NCBI GenBank assembly: GCA_012295275.1
Contig: CM022669.1
Location: 12,985,172-13,002,671 of the forward strand
Length of the DNA: 17,500 nucleotides
Reading direction: 5' to 3'
From: Chrysomallon squamiferum
Lineage: Eukaryota; Mollusca; Gastropoda; Neomphalida; Peltospiridae
A program made the position numbers and the translations under genes. The notes under the pieces are model-generated. The model made no database searches, had not been told where the DNA came from, and saw only the letters and a program-made list of their open reading frames with translations. Below are positions 1 to 9,065 of this stretch, one piece after another (the first letter of the stretch is position 1; each line of letters opens with the position of its first letter).

Positions 1-129
1 CACACACACATACCACACACACACAAGATGCATTCACATACATACATACATACTTACTTACATACAAACATACAAACATACAAACGTACATATGTACGTA
101 CATACACAAAAAAATACACACACACACAA
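1..129. repeat. Compound CA / CATA microsatellite
   Basis: Interrupted CA dinucleotides give way to CATA, CTTA and CAAA tetranucleotides and then to CA again. A perfect 16-bp palindrome (ACGTACATATGTACGT) lies at 84-99 inside the tract. The array probably continues to the left of the window. It is non-coding; the minus-strand open frame here translates only to repeat-derived residues. Confidence 0.95.
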
Positions 130-186
130 ATATAGAACCTATTCTTTTCGGTTATTATATGAAATAAAATTAAAACGCTGAAAAAA

Positions 187-210
187 ACACGTAGAAAAAC
201 ACGTAGAAAA
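187..210. repeat. Two tandem copies of a 12-bp unit
   Basis: The unit ACACGTAGAAAA occurs twice head to tail with no mismatch. It is followed by a partial third start (ACAAC). This is a small local duplication with no recognisable function. Confidence 0.85.
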
Positions 211-778
211 ACAACCTGGACGTTCATGTGAAATACATAATGAATAATCATTACATGGAAATAACTTCACATATAAAGTTACAACATACGAGTAGTACGG
301 TCACACAAACAAACGTTATCACTATTACTCTGGGAATTGTAGATTATGGATCTGAGAACAAAAAAGAAGGAGAAACCAGTGTATCTTATTATACGAGAAA
401 CGAAATTAAATTTTAAACAGTAATTATAGATTCAACCACACAGAAGTGTAAGTTATTACGTTACTGACCGAGGTTCAGTATATTACAAGACTGAAGATAT
501 CTTGGACAATAATGCCTGGACCATCATGATTAAACAAGATCCGAACTGTCTCAATCACCATCACCCTTGTCTGAGTTAAGTACCTTTTGTAAGCGAGTTT
601 GGAGAGAGACCCACGGAAAGCTTGCTTGGACTTTCGTCGATATAAACATGTGAATTTCTAAAGCCTTTCCACTTCTGTTAAGATTTAAGTGTGTAATAAT
701 CATTGAAGCAAGCTGCAACTGATTCATTCTCAAGACTGTTTCGTGTTCTTGATGGTATTAAAACTGAACTGAAACGAA

Positions 779-872
779 ACTGTCGACACTTAAGAAGAAA
801 AAAAAAACTCGTCCAGTCTGATCCAGGATACTCGTCACTGTCGACAGTTATTGAAAATTTCCCAGAGTCGAC
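779..872. other. Cluster of three GTCGAC sites with a 12-bp palindrome
   Basis: GTCGAC occurs at 782-787, 840-845 and 867-872. The first two copies share the longer word ACTGTCGACA. The second is part of the perfect palindrome ACTGTCGACAGT at 837-848. The word is rare in DNA this AT-rich. No function is assigned and chance cannot be excluded. Confidence 0.5.
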
Positions 873-2419
873 TAGTTTGGCCTCACGTTTAACATCGATT
901 AATTGGTTCATCCCAGACCTCGCCGGGAATCGGCTGAAAACGTAGCATGTTGTAAGATACATAAGAAATATCTAAGATTACAGTTGCATATTTCTTTCAG
1001 CGTCTCTGTCTATTCGTTTCGTTACTGGAATCTTACTGTTTTAGAATTCGAGCCTTTTAAAAGCAATTTTAAAAAACAAACACGAACAGCCGTTTCTCTT
1101 TAACGTGCTTCCTAGCGGGTTGAACATCAACAGTAAAACAATAAATAATTAAACATTGTTTAAAGTGCAACATGCAACGAAGTTTATAACGTAAAAAACC
1201 AACAAAAAAAACCACTCTTATCAATAATTAAGCTAAGAAAAAAGTTTTCCTAAAATAATTTATTTTCACAGTTTTACAAATCATTGTAATCGTAAATTTC
1301 TGAATATCCTTGTACTTGTTTGACTTGGTTTATCTACATCTGAATATGCGCGAGTAATTATACTGTTATTAAAACTGGGTCTCTCGAGCTGGATGTTTTA
1401 CAGAGCCGAGGGGTGTTTTATTAGCAGGAGAAGAGTTAATGTAATAGTTCCAGCGTCTTATACCTGCCCGAGGACTCCGCTGTAGACCACTGCGGAATAC
1501 TTTCAATCACATTTTATTAATCAGCTTTACCAGTCATTGTCTGCAGTTTGTTTTCCATTATTATAACTGTTCTCATCGGATAAACGCTAGATTTAAGCTG
1601 TCTTATTATTTACTTCTATCGAGGTGAAACAATTAAAGTCATTTTTAATTTGCCATGCCTTTCCATCGTCTATCACTCAACACTATAATAGCTTGAAATC
1701 CAGAAGAATGTATATGAACAAGAAAATTAATAATACGAGTTCATGAATGAAATCGGTTCTGTTCAGTAATAATTAAAATGTCAGTCATAGAAATCCTTCT
1801 GCATAAGCTGTGTTATTAAAACATAATGGATATCCTATCATGACATCGTTTGATGAAGGGAGAAGACCGAGACAGTAAATAATATTTAAGACGCATCTGC
1901 TTCTTACGACGTTCTGAGAAGAAAAGATGTGTTGCTACTGATGAGGAAATAGTATTTCACAGAAAAGCTCAAAATAACTTCAGCTTGTTATAAAAAAAAA
2001 AAATATGTTAATATATGTTTCAAATGTATTTAACTAATGTGCGTTTATTTATTGATATAAATTGTAATGGAAATTTGATATAACCTTTAATATTTTGTCA
2101 TGGAACTTATGCCAAAATAAATATCAAACAGCAGTTATACAAATATAAATAAATGCTAAATAAGCAAATAAATATACGAATACAAAAAAAAATAAAAAAT
2201 AAAAAATAAAGCAAACTGTTCAACAGTCGGCAGTGAAATGATAAACCCTCAAAGGATTTTTTAACTGCTTGTTGTTGTTGTTTTTTGCGTTGTTTCACTT
2301 ACAGCTAATGGTCTTCTTAGTCCCAGTCCCAGAACAAACCAGTTTCATCGATCGTTTTCATTGTTGATTAGTGTCGTCATTTTTACCACTTATCTCTGCA
2401 TCAGAAAGGTGTTAAAAGA

Positions 2420-2444
2420 TGACACGGTCTAAGTACCTGTGTCA
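2420..2444. other. Short imperfect inverted repeat
   Basis: TGACAC at 2420-2425 pairs with GTGTCA at 2439-2444. The inner GGT and ACC can pair with a one-base bulge, leaving a loop of about 6 bases. It is an isolated small hairpin; no terminator or regulatory role is claimed. Confidence 0.4.
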
Positions 2445-2595
2445 GGGCAAACCAGGACTCGTCAGACAAAGTCAAAAAATAAAAAATGCATCTGTACAGA
2501 TTTTATGACAGTAATAGAATTATTTTAGTTCTTCTTCTCTTACTTTTTTCTGTAACAGTTTTGTCAAGATGCATAACCGAGTTTACGATGTGTCA

Positions 2596-2599
<4 letters not shown>

Positions 2600-2677
<78 letters not shown>
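2600..2677. repeat. (CT)39 microsatellite
   Basis: This is an uninterrupted CT/TC dinucleotide array of 78 bases. It is homopurine-homopyrimidine with mirror symmetry, so triplex (H-DNA) formation is possible in principle. The overlapping Leu/Ser and Glu/Arg open frames are artefacts of the repeat. Confidence 0.99.
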
Positions 2678-2682
<5 letters not shown>

Positions 2683-3372
2683 TTCTCTTTTGTTTTACGG
2701 ACAAACCTTTCCCTAAAGTACAGACTTTATATATCAGTGAAAACATATAAAGCTTTCGACAATAGTAAGGCTACAGATAACCATAATTATGAAAAGTCTT
2801 AGAGATTCTATAATACGTCGAGGACGAATTCTAATACTAGTGATACTAGAAATAGGCCTCAAGACAAACCATAACGTCCATTATATACCGGTGACGTCAG
2901 AGAATAGTCCTGTGACGTCAGGGAATTAGACGTATGACGTCACATTACAGAGATCTTACATGTTGCGTAAAGGTTTGTCCAATATGTATTCATTACCGGG
3001 ACGCCTCATGTATAATGAAAACAGAAAAACCTCTGGGAGCAAATAAAGTATTTGAATTACATCAGTCTACCCCAATAAACAGTCGCCAGGGCGACCTCGA
3101 TCAAGGCTGAAATTACCTTTCGTTTCAGAGAAATCACCATGATTTCTAATTTTACGTCAGCCATAAGAAAGTGCAACGGAATTTATATCCGTCGTGGCTA
3201 TCACAAATTGATTTAAAGTTTAATCTGAGCTTCAGCGTGGGATATACGTATGTAAATAAAAATGTTATCTTCATCAAGATAATTATCCAAAAAATATTGA
3301 AAATCAATGACTGGCAATTGTTAATCAACATATTTTTTGCTCTTTTGTCTCTGGTAGTGTTTGTAACATTCT
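2678..3372. other. Unique block between CT and AGT arrays
   Basis: This is about 700 bp of non-repetitive DNA, less AT-rich than its surroundings in places. It holds the CRE triplet at 2892-2942. It also holds a perfect 6-bp-stem inverted repeat, GTCGCC-AG-GGCGAC, at 3082-3095, and a CRE-like TTACGTCA at 3152-3159. Vague similarity to decayed dispersed repeats was considered around 3040-3120 but cannot be established by eye. No exon is supported. Confidence 0.5.
2892..2942. promoter_or_regulatory. Three phased full CRE octamers (TGACGTCA)
   Basis: The palindromic octamer TGACGTCA, the consensus full site for CREB/ATF bZIP dimers, occurs three times: 2892-2899, 2913-2920 and 2935-2942. The starts are 21 and 22 bp apart, close to two helical turns, so bound dimers would lie on one face of the DNA. 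The first two repeats share a longer unit (TGACGTCAG, then a purine, then GAAT), suggesting short tandem duplication. A one-mismatch copy (TTACGTCA) lies at 3152-3159. The motif identity is seen directly. A cAMP-responsive enhancer or promoter role is inference, since no adjacent transcription start or gene can be identified. Confidence 0.55.
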
Positions 3373-3497
3373 GTGATAGTTGTAATAGTAACAGCAGTAG
3401 TAGTTGTTGCTGTTGTAGCACCAGTAGCAACAATGGCAGCAGAAATCATAGCAGCAGGTTTAGTGATAATAGTGATAATAGTAGACGTTGTTTACGC

Positions 3498-3576
<79 letters not shown>

Positions 3577-3600
3577 TTTGTGGTATTATGATAATTGTTA
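3373..3600. repeat. AGT triplet array with degenerate flanks
   Basis: The core at 3498-3576 is a pure (AGT)n run of about 26 copies. Upstream, from 3373, are degenerate AGT, AGC, AAT and GTT triplets, consistent with an old array that has decayed by point changes around a younger pure core. The poly-Ser and poly-Val open frames across it are repeat artefacts. Confidence 0.97.
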
Positions 3601-3638
3601 CGATACTAATAATACAACAGGAGTAGTACTAAGTATGT

Positions 3639-3747
3639 TAATATATATATATATATAATACACACTTAAATGCATGTATACATACAGACACATACACAAA
3701 CACACATACAGGCATACACACACATATACACACACAACATATATATC
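3639..3747. repeat. (TA)n plus CA/CATA compound repeat
   Basis: A TA run at 3640-3656 is followed by interrupted CA, CATA and CAGA units and then a second TA stretch. It is a compound microsatellite similar in style to the one at the left end of the window. Confidence 0.9.
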
Positions 3748-4080
3748 TACATCTTTTAAAATATTATTACAACATAACAGTATTTGAGAAATAGAAATGA
3801 TATTATAACAGTAAACCAAGTATACCATAAAAATAGCAGAATTTTTTTTTAAATAATAATAGCAGTTGTTGTTTCTTTTGAAAATATCATTATCAAGCCG
3901 GTGCTGGAAAAATAAACTATCAGAGGCAGAAAAACGGTGATTTGCTTTTAAACAATCCTGACAACGCTCCCGTAATCATCGCTCAGAACCCGTCTGCGAG
4001 CGAAATGGCAACAGCAGCAACAACGCAGATACAGGACTGATCAACATTTCTAGCTTTCAACACTTCCACGCGAATTCTAA
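3748..4080. other. Unique stretch, nothing recognised
   Basis: AT-rich, non-repetitive sequence apart from a T9 tract near 3842. The part near 3960-4040 is somewhat richer in CpG. No open frame of note, RNA gene or splice signal stands out. Confidence 0.5.
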
Positions 4081-4174
4081 TTTTTTTTTTTTTTTTTTTT
4101 TTTTTCATTTGCTACCTTCTTTATTTCACTTTACTTACATTTCTTACACTTTTTTTTTTTTTTTTTTTTTTTTT
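4081..4174. repeat. Two T25 tracts 44 bp apart
   Basis: Poly(T) of 25 bases occurs at 4081-4105 and again at 4150-4174, separated by 44 bp of pyrimidine-rich unique DNA. The equal lengths are read from the given sequence, but assemblies are unreliable for homopolymers. Either could be a microsatellite or the tail of a minus-strand retroposed copy; no element body or target duplication was recognised. Confidence 0.9.
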
Positions 4175-4459
4175 GTCTGTTCCAACTTTCGCTGATAAAG
4201 ATTTCGTCTGGCTAAGAACACTTTTCGGAGATAATGCGTAAATAGCGTTGTGTGTGTTACTCCACGTGGCTGCCACTTGAGTAATTTTGAAATCGGAGAT
4301 AAAAAAAAAAATAAAAAATAAAAATAATAAAAAAAATTGAAGAAAAATTAAAATCGTGCAATAAACCAGGAGGCCTGTAGAATTTGGAGAATGATACCTT
4401 AACAATAGCTTAAACGTGTGTGCGCACGAATGCACATACATGCTCACGTATATGTAGGC

Positions 4460-4460
<1 letters not shown>
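4175..4460. other. Unique stretch with A-rich run
   Basis: Non-repetitive DNA interrupted by an A/AAAT-rich low-complexity run at about 4300-4337. No gene, RNA or regulatory element is supported. Confidence 0.5.
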
Positions 4461-4543
<83 letters not shown>

Positions 4544-4665
4544 GGATGGATAGATTGATAGATAGATAGACAGATAGATAGATAGAAAGATAGATGAATA
4601 GATAGATAGATAGATAGGTAGGTAGGTAGATAGGTAGGTAGGTAGGTAGGTAGGTAGGTAGGTAG
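4461..4665. repeat. (GATA)n to (GGTA)n tetranucleotide array
   Basis: About 150 bases of GATA/GATG/GACA-type repeats pass into a purer GGTA block of about 50 bases. Scattered single-base variants (GATG, GATT, GACA, GAAA) in the middle suggest age. The change of unit to GGTA at one end suggests a later expansion from a variant unit. The minus-strand Ser-Ile-Tyr-Leu open frame is a repeat artefact. Confidence 0.97.
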
Positions 4666-4754
4666 AAGATATATATGATATTATAATGCATTAAGCATTA
4701 CAATTATAACTATAATGGCTTCTGCGACAAGTACAAGCAAATGCTGTCAAAGAA

Positions 4755-4766
4755 TGTGTGTGTGTG

Positions 4767-4837
<71 letters not shown>
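4755..4837. repeat. (TG)n followed by (GA)34
   Basis: A short TG run at 4755-4767 abuts a pure GA array of about 68 bases at 4770-4837. The GA strand orientation is opposite to the arrays at 2600, 7873 and 9594. Confidence 0.98.
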
Positions 4838-4840
<3 letters not shown>

Positions 4841-4887
4841 AGAGTAAAAGCGATACATTAGTAATACTGTTAAAATATTTTGAACAT

Positions 4888-5045
4888 TAAAGAAAAGACG
4901 AATAAACAAACAAAAGAAAGAATGAAAGAAAGTAAAACAAAAAGAAAGTAAGAAAGAAAAGAAAGAAACCAAAAAAAAGAGAAAAGGAAAGACAAAAGAA
5001 AAAAGGAGAAAGAAAGAAAGAAAAGGAAATAAATGAAATGAAAAA
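4888..5045. repeat. Purine-rich AAAG/GAAA low-complexity tract
   Basis: The plus strand is almost entirely A and G, in AAAG, AAAAG and GGAAA words, with a few C and T interruptions. The long Phe/Leu/Ser-rich minus-strand open frame through 4870-5319 is explained by this composition. The tract probably began as a tetranucleotide repeat that decayed. Confidence 0.85.
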
Positions 5046-5618
5046 ATTTAGAACAATTCCTGGTTATGAACTTTCTGTATAGAAAAGTATATATATATTC
5101 TAATATGAAGTCTAATATTCTAGTATGAAGTATGTTGCTGTCTAAGTATATGTGTGTATTTTTAAATACATATAATATTATATGAACAATACACATGCAA
5201 TACCAGTATCCTTTAACTGATACCTGTACATACAATAGAACATAAAGGAAAGACTTACCTGAGACTAATCCTAAGACGGAAAGGTACAAGTATAATGACA
5301 CGAAACTATCCCACAACATTGTAAATCCTTTATCTCACAGAAAAGTGATTAATTTTCCTCATTATGTATCTCCCGACAACGCCATCTCACAGATCCTCCG
5401 CATATTACTTCTCTCTTAATCTCCCGTTAGAAAAAATTTGTCAAAAAACAATTCTTAGAATATCCCGCTTCATATACACTTGTCTTTTCCGTGCGGCGAA
5501 AATCTTCATGAAATTAACAGGTGAAGGAAGAAACAGCACTCGAGTTCATTGCATCGCCTCAAATTGACATCAGCTCCTGGTATTAGCATCCTTAAGTTAT
5601 TACCAGGCAATAAAATAT
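5046..5618. other. Unique AT-rich stretch
   Basis: No gene is recognised. A 15-bp word of the form ATTCTA[A/G]TATGAAGT occurs twice with a 20-bp period at 5097-5131. An open frame at 5364-5567 on the plus strand encodes a 67-residue peptide with no recognisable domain and no supporting splice or promoter signals. Confidence 0.5.
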
Positions 5619-5863
5619 CCTTTTTTTTTTTAATTTTTTTTTTATTTCACATAAAATATTGTCGTTTTCAGCATTCAGTTAATCCTCTTTGAATTAATCT
5701 CTCTCTTTTTTCTTTTTCGTTGATTTTTTTTTCTTTTTTTTCTCCTTCTTTCACATTCATAAAATCAATCCAATGAATTTTTATAGCCTTCTCTTCTTCT
5801 TTTCGTTATTATTATTATTATTTTATTTCTTTCTTTTTTCTTTCTTTCTTTTTTTTTTTTTTT
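5619..5863. repeat. T-rich / pyrimidine-rich low-complexity region
   Basis: Alternating T runs, TTTC, TTCTTC and ATT units extend for about 245 bp. The region ends in a long T tract before AAATAAAAAATAA. It is roughly complementary in composition to the purine tract at 4888-5045. Confidence 0.85.
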
Positions 5864-6031
5864 AAATAAAAAATAATTAGAAGTTATTACAGTTTATTTA
5901 TTTTTAATCAATACTCGCCGTATGACATTAATTATATCGCGAATGTTCGCCACCCCTTCTGGTTTAACCACTTGTATAATTCATGGATGGATTACGACTA
6001 ATATATCACCACCGTTGGAAGCAAGTTGCAG

Positions 6032-6034
<3 letters not shown>
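5864..6034. other. Unique AT-rich stretch
   Basis: Ordinary AT-rich DNA leading into the CA array. Nothing recognised. Confidence 0.4.
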
Positions 6035-6070
<36 letters not shown>

Positions 6071-6078
6071 CACATATA
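6035..6078. repeat. (CA)13(TA)5 compound microsatellite
   Basis: Pure CA from about 6035 to 6060 passes directly into TA at 6061-6070 and then a CA/TA mixture. A minus-strand open frame at 6006-6242 ends inside it as a Cys/Val run, which argues against that frame being a gene. Confidence 0.97.
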
Positions 6079-6082
6079 ACAC

Positions 6083-6330
6083 CGTAGTCTAAACGCAGGA
6101 AGTTAAAGCCGATAAGCCAGAGCTTTAGCGACCGGCTAAAATGTTCCGTTGATGCCAAGAGCGAAATCGTAATACGCTTTCTCTGTAGCCGGTTCACGGA
6201 ATTCTTCAGATCGATCCATTGCCTGCTTTCGGGTTGGTGCATTTCGCACGCGAGTAGCCTACGAAACAGCGTTTCGATAGGGTTGTTTGCGCACGTGTGC
6301 GTATTACAACCAACGTGCGTGAGGGCGTAA
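6083..6330. promoter_or_regulatory. CpG-dense island-like block
   Basis: By eye I count about 26 CpG dinucleotides in roughly 250 bp, far denser than most of this AT-rich window, and GC content is visibly higher. The block contains several inverted words. ACCGGCTA at 6131-6138 is matched by TAGCCGGT at 6186-6193. CGAAAC-AGC-GTTTCG lies at 6262-6276. A 31-bp inverted repeat at 6281-6311 contains an E-box (CACGTG, 6292-6297), with further ACGTG words just downstream. This could be an unmethylated regulatory element or promoter. It could also be a decayed exon or mobile element, as the minus strand is open from 6242 for about 55 codons of unrecognised sequence. Confidence 0.35.
6281..6311. other. 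31-bp inverted repeat around an E-box
   Basis: The outer arms GGTTGT (6281-6286) and ACAACC (6306-6311) pair. The inner arms CGCAC and GTGCG flank a 2-bp centre, and CACGTG at 6292-6297 falls within. This suggests a bHLH-type or other dimeric factor site, or merely a cruciform-prone word. Function is inferred only. Confidence 0.5.
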
Positions 6331-6909
6331 CGGTATCAGGCTAATATCAAATATTATTTTTGCGAACACACCTTGCAGCTGAAGTCTTCCGATAACATCA
6401 CTTTTTTCTAATTATTTTACTTTTATTTTTATTTTTATTTTATTTAAAAAAAATATATATATATATGTCTAAAGCTCTGGACGAAAATTCCTGTGCATAG
6501 AGATGAGATGAAAAGCAGCAGAGAAAATTACTACCATTCATTAAGCCGTTCATTGCTCGTTGTGAAATGTAATGGACGTGGTAAATGGGAATGAAATAAA
6601 AGAATATTGCCGAGTCCAGTGTTTCGGCAAATCCATACTAAATTCTTTACAAAATGATGGCCGTTCTCGGACGATTAAGCTGCCATAATCCACGTGGTAA
6701 AACGGCAATTACAAAAACACTATCTTCCAATGTAAATGTCGAGTTAATTTTATTTAATAATTTCAGACAAGATTAATGAACATTTATAATATAATAGATA
6801 GTTGAAATTGTTTTTGTTATGTTAATAATTCTTTTCTTTTTTTTACATTTAAAGTTAATCAAACGAAAAGATTGTAGATATGGTGTTGATGGTCGTAGTG
6901 GTTGGTGAT
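6312..6909. other. Unique AT-rich stretch with TTTTA/TA run
   Basis: A TTTTA-type run and a short TA array lie at about 6416-6466. The rest is ordinary AT-rich DNA with no recognised gene or RNA. Confidence 0.5.
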
Positions 6910-7066
6910 GGTAGTAGTAGTAGTAGTGGTAATAAAGGTAGTAATAGTATTAGAAGTAATAGTATTAATACCAGTAGTAGTATTTGTAGTATTCGTTGTA
7001 GTAGTAGCAGCGGCAGCAACAGTAGTGGTAGTTGTAGTAGTAGTAGTAGTGGTTGCAGTAGTAATA
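6910..7066. repeat. Degenerate AGT triplet field
   Basis: Triplets of AGT, AAT, GGT, AGC and GTT keep a 3-bp period for about 155 bp. The Ser-rich and Val-rich frames here are artefacts. Confidence 0.9.
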
Positions 7067-7156
7067 GAAAAGTTTAATAATAGTGTAATAATAGTATATG
7101 TAGGCTGTATGCATGTATGTATATTAAATATTATTAATACTCACCTACAATGAATT

Positions 7157-7267
7157 ATCATCATTATCATCATCATTACTATTATTGGTGGTGGTGGTGG
7201 TGTTGTGGTTGTTTTATTATTATTACTACTACTACTGTTATTATTGTTATTATTGTTGTTGTTGTTG

Positions 7268-7311
<44 letters not shown>

Positions 7312-7316
7312 TTTAC
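7157..7316. repeat. ATC/ATT, GGT and ATT/GTT triplet field
   Basis: ATC/ATT triplets are followed by a GGT block at about 7187-7203, then ACT, GTT and a long ATT run ending near 7312. The strand sense (ACT/ATT/ATC) is opposite to the AGT field at 6910-7066, so the two fields are loosely inverted relative to each other. The GGT block is G-rich enough for a weak two-layer quadruplex. Poly-Asn and poly-Ile frames here are artefacts. Confidence 0.93.
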
Positions 7317-7620
7317 TATTACTTTGAGGTTCGGGAGCTGTAATTGCTGCAACTGTTTTGGTAAACACATTTTGAAGAGTATTGACAAACAACTTGGAAA
7401 CATCTGTTGTTCACGGACTGTGTAGAAAGTTCAGCCAAGTTTCGCTTCCAGAAAGCGCCAGCTTCAGACACAGCGAGAAGAGAGTGAAGACTGGTATCAA
7501 GTGCGTGACAACATTCATCTGAAGAACCAGCAAGTGGGAAAGGTGATTTAAACTGTAAGTGAGGACCAGTGCCTAAAGGTTAAGTTTACTTGAATTATAA
7601 ACCGCAATTTAGACGATAAT
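7317..7620. other. Unique block with splice-donor-like end
   Basis: Sequence from about 7317 to 7554 is non-repetitive and more balanced in composition. A frame on the plus strand is open for about 47 codons, from after the TGA at 7372-7374 to a TGA near 7520, with no ATG start. GTAAGTGAGG begins at 7555 and matches the intronic side of a strong splice donor. An alternative AAAG-GTGATT lies at 7543. The block could be an untranslated exon, but no promoter or acceptor was identified, and donor-like words arise often by chance. Confidence 0.25.
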
Positions 7621-7690
7621 AAAATTATTTATGTATTTATTTATTATATATATATATATATTTATATATTTATTTCGTTTTATTTTTAAA
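7621..7690. repeat. TATT / (TA)n AT-only run
   Basis: ATTT and TATT units flank a TA dinucleotide run at about 7645-7661. Low complexity only. Confidence 0.85.
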
Positions 7691-7867
7691 TAGATTGATC
7701 GTATATTTTTTTCTCTATCTTTTCGTTTGTCTGACTTGTTCTCGTTCTTTGTATCTGTCTGTCTGTGGGTCTGTATGGCTGTGTTTTGCTGTTTGTCTGT
7801 CTCTGTTTCTATCTAAATGTTATTTTTTTTATATCGGTGTCTATCGGTGTCTGTTCTTGTTTTTGTT

Positions 7868-8220
<353 letters not shown>

Positions 8221-8228
8221 GATATTAG

Positions 8229-8296
8229 CTTTTTTTTTCTCTTCCTTTATTTTTTTTTTCTTTATTTTTTTTTTCTGGTTTTCTCTTTCTTTTCAG
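8229..8296. repeat. T-rich pyrimidine tract ending in CAG
   Basis: T runs interrupted by C extend to TTCTCTTTCTTTTCAG, which ends at 8296. It resembles a polypyrimidine tract and 3' splice acceptor. The downstream 114-residue frame is low-complexity Leu-rich and not convincing as an exon, so this is recorded as low-complexity sequence. Confidence 0.6.
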
Positions 8297-8429
8297 TTTT
8301 AACTTTCACTTTAAATGTGCCTTCTGTGAAACACTGTAATAGATTTCAGAATTCTTGCCAACCCCAGCCACAATTATTTCCGTTACAGATTCGTTCCAAA
8401 ACAGTGTACTTTAAGCTTAATACTGAGTA

Positions 8430-8883
8430 TTCGTTACTTTGTCCATTATTGTTGCTGTTATTATCATCTCTCTTACAACTCGCGTTAAATCTACTATTAT
8501 GTTTACTAACTATATTGCTGCTATATAAATTTGCAGTGTTCTGTTGTTATTAATATTGCTTTTGCTACTACTACAGCTACTACTACTATTACAACAACAA
8601 CTACTGCTAAACTACTTTGCCTCTACTATAACTAATGCTTTTGCTATACTACAACGACAACAGTTATTCATAATTTTATACCGATACTAACACAACTAGT
8701 GTTGCTGTTATTGGTACTGTTAATAAACTACTCGTATTTAATCTACTACTACTAATAATAATACTACGTCTTATAATAATAATAATAATAATAATGTCAG
8801 TATTAATACCAAAATCAAATATGCAACTACTACTACTATTACTGCTGCTACTGCCATTACTCCTACTACAACTACAACTACTT

Positions 8884-8914
<31 letters not shown>

Positions 8915-8960
8915 CACTACTACTACTACTAACTCTATTAATACTACCACTACCATAAGT
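8430..8960. repeat. Long degenerate CTA/TTA/ACT triplet field
   Basis: For about 530 bp the plus strand is dominated by ACT, CTA, ATT, GCT and AAT triplets. Purer cores are (AAT)n at about 8771-8793 and (CTA)n at about 8881-8930. The orientation is opposite to the AGT fields at 3373-3600 and 12231-12441. The minus-strand Val/Leu open frame at 8771-8968 is an artefact. Confidence 0.88.
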
Positions 8961-8984
8961 ACTGACATCCTAAGTCATAAGCGA

Positions 8985-9065
8985 CAAATTCCTTATAGTC
9001 CGGTACCAGCGTTCGAACCCGGAACATTGGGCTTAACGGCGTAACAAATGAGTACTGACGCAGAC
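8985..9065 (-). mobile_element. Decayed tRNA-like SINE head (candidate)
   Basis: On the minus strand GGTTCGAACGC (9019 down to 9009) matches the Pol III B box (GGTTCGANNCC). It sits in a T-arm-like context, CCGGG-TTCGAAC-GCTGG, which can pair at about four of five positions if one G-T pair is allowed. An A-box-like word TGCGTCAGTAC (9062 down to 9052) lies 43 bases upstream, the spacing expected in a tRNA, and matches TGGCTCAGTGG at 7 of 11 positions. No intact cloverleaf can be drawn, so a functional tRNA is unlikely. A degenerate SINE or tRNA pseudogene is the best reading. Confidence 0.4.

Larger units (their letters stand above)
211..2599. other. Unique AT-rich non-coding stretch, no supported gene
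   Basis: This is about 2.4 kb of mostly non-repetitive DNA. Open frames of 60-94 codons occur at 551-962 on the minus strand and 703-945 on the plus strand. They overlap each other, match no family I recognise and lack convincing splice borders. The plus frame at 703 starts at TTG directly after in-frame stops. Small simple tracts are an A12 at 1992-2003 and an A/AAAT-rich run near 2185-2210. An acceptor-like pyrimidine-CAG (TTTCTTTCAG) ends near position 1000 but leads into no clear exon. Confidence 0.6.

Noticed and set aside
703-962. Overlapping plus (80 codon) and minus (94 codon) frames as a possible exon
   Set aside because: The plus frame starts only at TTG after two in-frame stops, no polypyrimidine acceptor precedes it, and no domain is recognisable in either strand.
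3040-3120. Possible decayed cephalopod dispersed repeat
   Set aside because: Only a vague resemblance from memory; no clear diagnostic motif or internal promoter.
3171-3626. 151-codon plus frame
   Set aside because: The Ser-rich half is the translated AGT array, and the upstream part has no recognisable domain.
4870-5319. 149-codon minus frame
   Set aside because: The Phe/Leu/Ser-rich product comes from the purine-rich low-complexity tract and lacks gene signals.
6006-6242. Minus-strand frame in the CpG-dense block as a gene
   Set aside because: It begins at a plausible ATG but reads into the CA array, has no recognised domain, and is short.
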